From contig DAOVFN010000005.1 in assembly GCA_030672885.1 (NCBI GenBank), positions 1 through 12,931 of the forward strand: a stretch of 12,931 nucleotides of DNA, read 5' to 3'. This stretch comes from Candidatus Aenigmatarchaeota archaeon. Lineage in GTDB: Archaea; Aenigmatarchaeota; Aenigmatarchaeia; QMZP01. A model generated the notes under the pieces. The model searched no databases. It was not told the origin of the DNA and saw only the letters and a program-made list of their open reading frames with translations. This document shows, one piece after another, positions 12,621-12,931 of this stretch (positions are counted from its first letter, which is position 1; each line of letters begins with the position of its first letter). The translations under genes were made by a program, and so were the position numbers.

Positions 12621-12931
12621 GACAACGCCCCTCTTCTGGCGAATCAGCCACATAAAGAAATGATACATCGCAAACAGCTCCAGTCCGAACGGCCCGTATC
12701 CTAGGTAGCCCAGCGCGGGCATCTCGAATATCTTCAGGAAGTCCACAAAGGGAATGGTATAGTGCCACTGGGGGACTGCCCAGAAGTTCCAGAACTCCCA
12801 GAGGAACCCGCACACCGTGGTGCCTGCGTATATGGACAATGGGATCGAGAGCCTCCTGTCCCTGATGTGCGATATAATGCTTGGCTGCTTGTTCATATAA
12901 TTTATGGGATCGAGTATCAGAAAGAACGATA
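12609..12931 (-). CDS. Membrane protein, 3' part only (unknown function)
   Basis: The frame is open from the window edge to TAG at 12611-12609, giving at least 107 residues. An ATG lies at 12896, but the sequence before it (FFLILDPINY) continues in the same style, so the true start is probably outside the window. Features include a DPIN motif, a basic stretch IRDRR, and aromatic-rich hydrophobic segments SIYAGTTVCGFLWEFWNFWA, FEMPALGYLGYGPFGLELFA and MYHFFMWLI, suggesting several membrane helices. I know of uncharacterised membrane proteins with a similar GFLWEFWN/FEMP pattern but cannot name a function. The stop overlaps the PHP promoter. Confidence 0.75.
   Translation of the reverse strand, partial: SFFLILDPINYMNKQPSIISHIRDRRLSIPLSIYAGTTVCGFLWEFWNFWAVPQWHYTIPFVDFLKIFEMPALGYLGYGPFGLELFAMYHFFMWLIRQKRGVVLFK

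Overview
The window comes from an archaeon. It encodes archaeal or archaeal/eukaryotic-type information-processing proteins: a two-KH-domain NusA, RNA polymerase subunit Rpo3 with a ferredoxin-like domain, uS12, uS7, eS6, an RPA32-like OB-fold protein, zinc-hook Rad50 and a divergent histone-fold protein. Promoters are TATA-type (for example CTATTTAAATAG and CTTATAAA). Genes start either leaderless (RPA) or behind Shine-Dalgarno sites of the GGAGGTGA type. A tRNA-Leu gene that can only be folded if several non-canonical introns are removed, together with short genes and compact spacing, would suit a DPANN-type lineage such as Micrarchaeota. That placement is an inference; no rRNA is present to test it.

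Layout. Positions 1-1543 (+) hold a probable gene tail, then nusA, rpo3 and a small two-helix membrane protein, tightly spaced like an operon. Positions 1544-1801 carry a perfect AT-rich hairpin, a double TATA box and a 22-bp dyad in front of uS12. Positions 1802-3215 (+) hold uS12 and uS7; uS7 has a 120-residue Ala/Pro/Lys extension containing a 63-bp tandem duplication. Rad50 (3228-5252, -) converges on uS7 and diverges from a glucosyl/mannosyl-3-phosphoglycerate synthase-like glycosyltransferase (5321-6715, +) across one palindromic TATA box. An RPA-like protein (-), a 46-residue cysteine-rich microprotein (+), eS6 with a structured leader of about 160 nt (-) and a membrane site-2 protease (-) follow. 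A histone-fold plus coiled-coil protein (10100-10495, +) has operator-like repeats around its promoter.

Positions 10496-11755 contain no convincing protein gene. This 1.26-kb block is packed with hairpins and direct repeats. Its centre is an intron-rich tRNA-Leu(GAG) on the minus strand (10860-11205), with a second copy of the tRNA 3' end 330 bp further on. The block ends against a PHP-family phosphoesterase gene (-) whose 3' end is itself duplicated inside the block. The window closes with the 3' part of a membrane protein gene (-).

Most of the content is core machinery for transcription, translation and DNA maintenance. The least explained parts are the repeat-rich tRNA block, the cysteine-rich microprotein and the leader of eS6.
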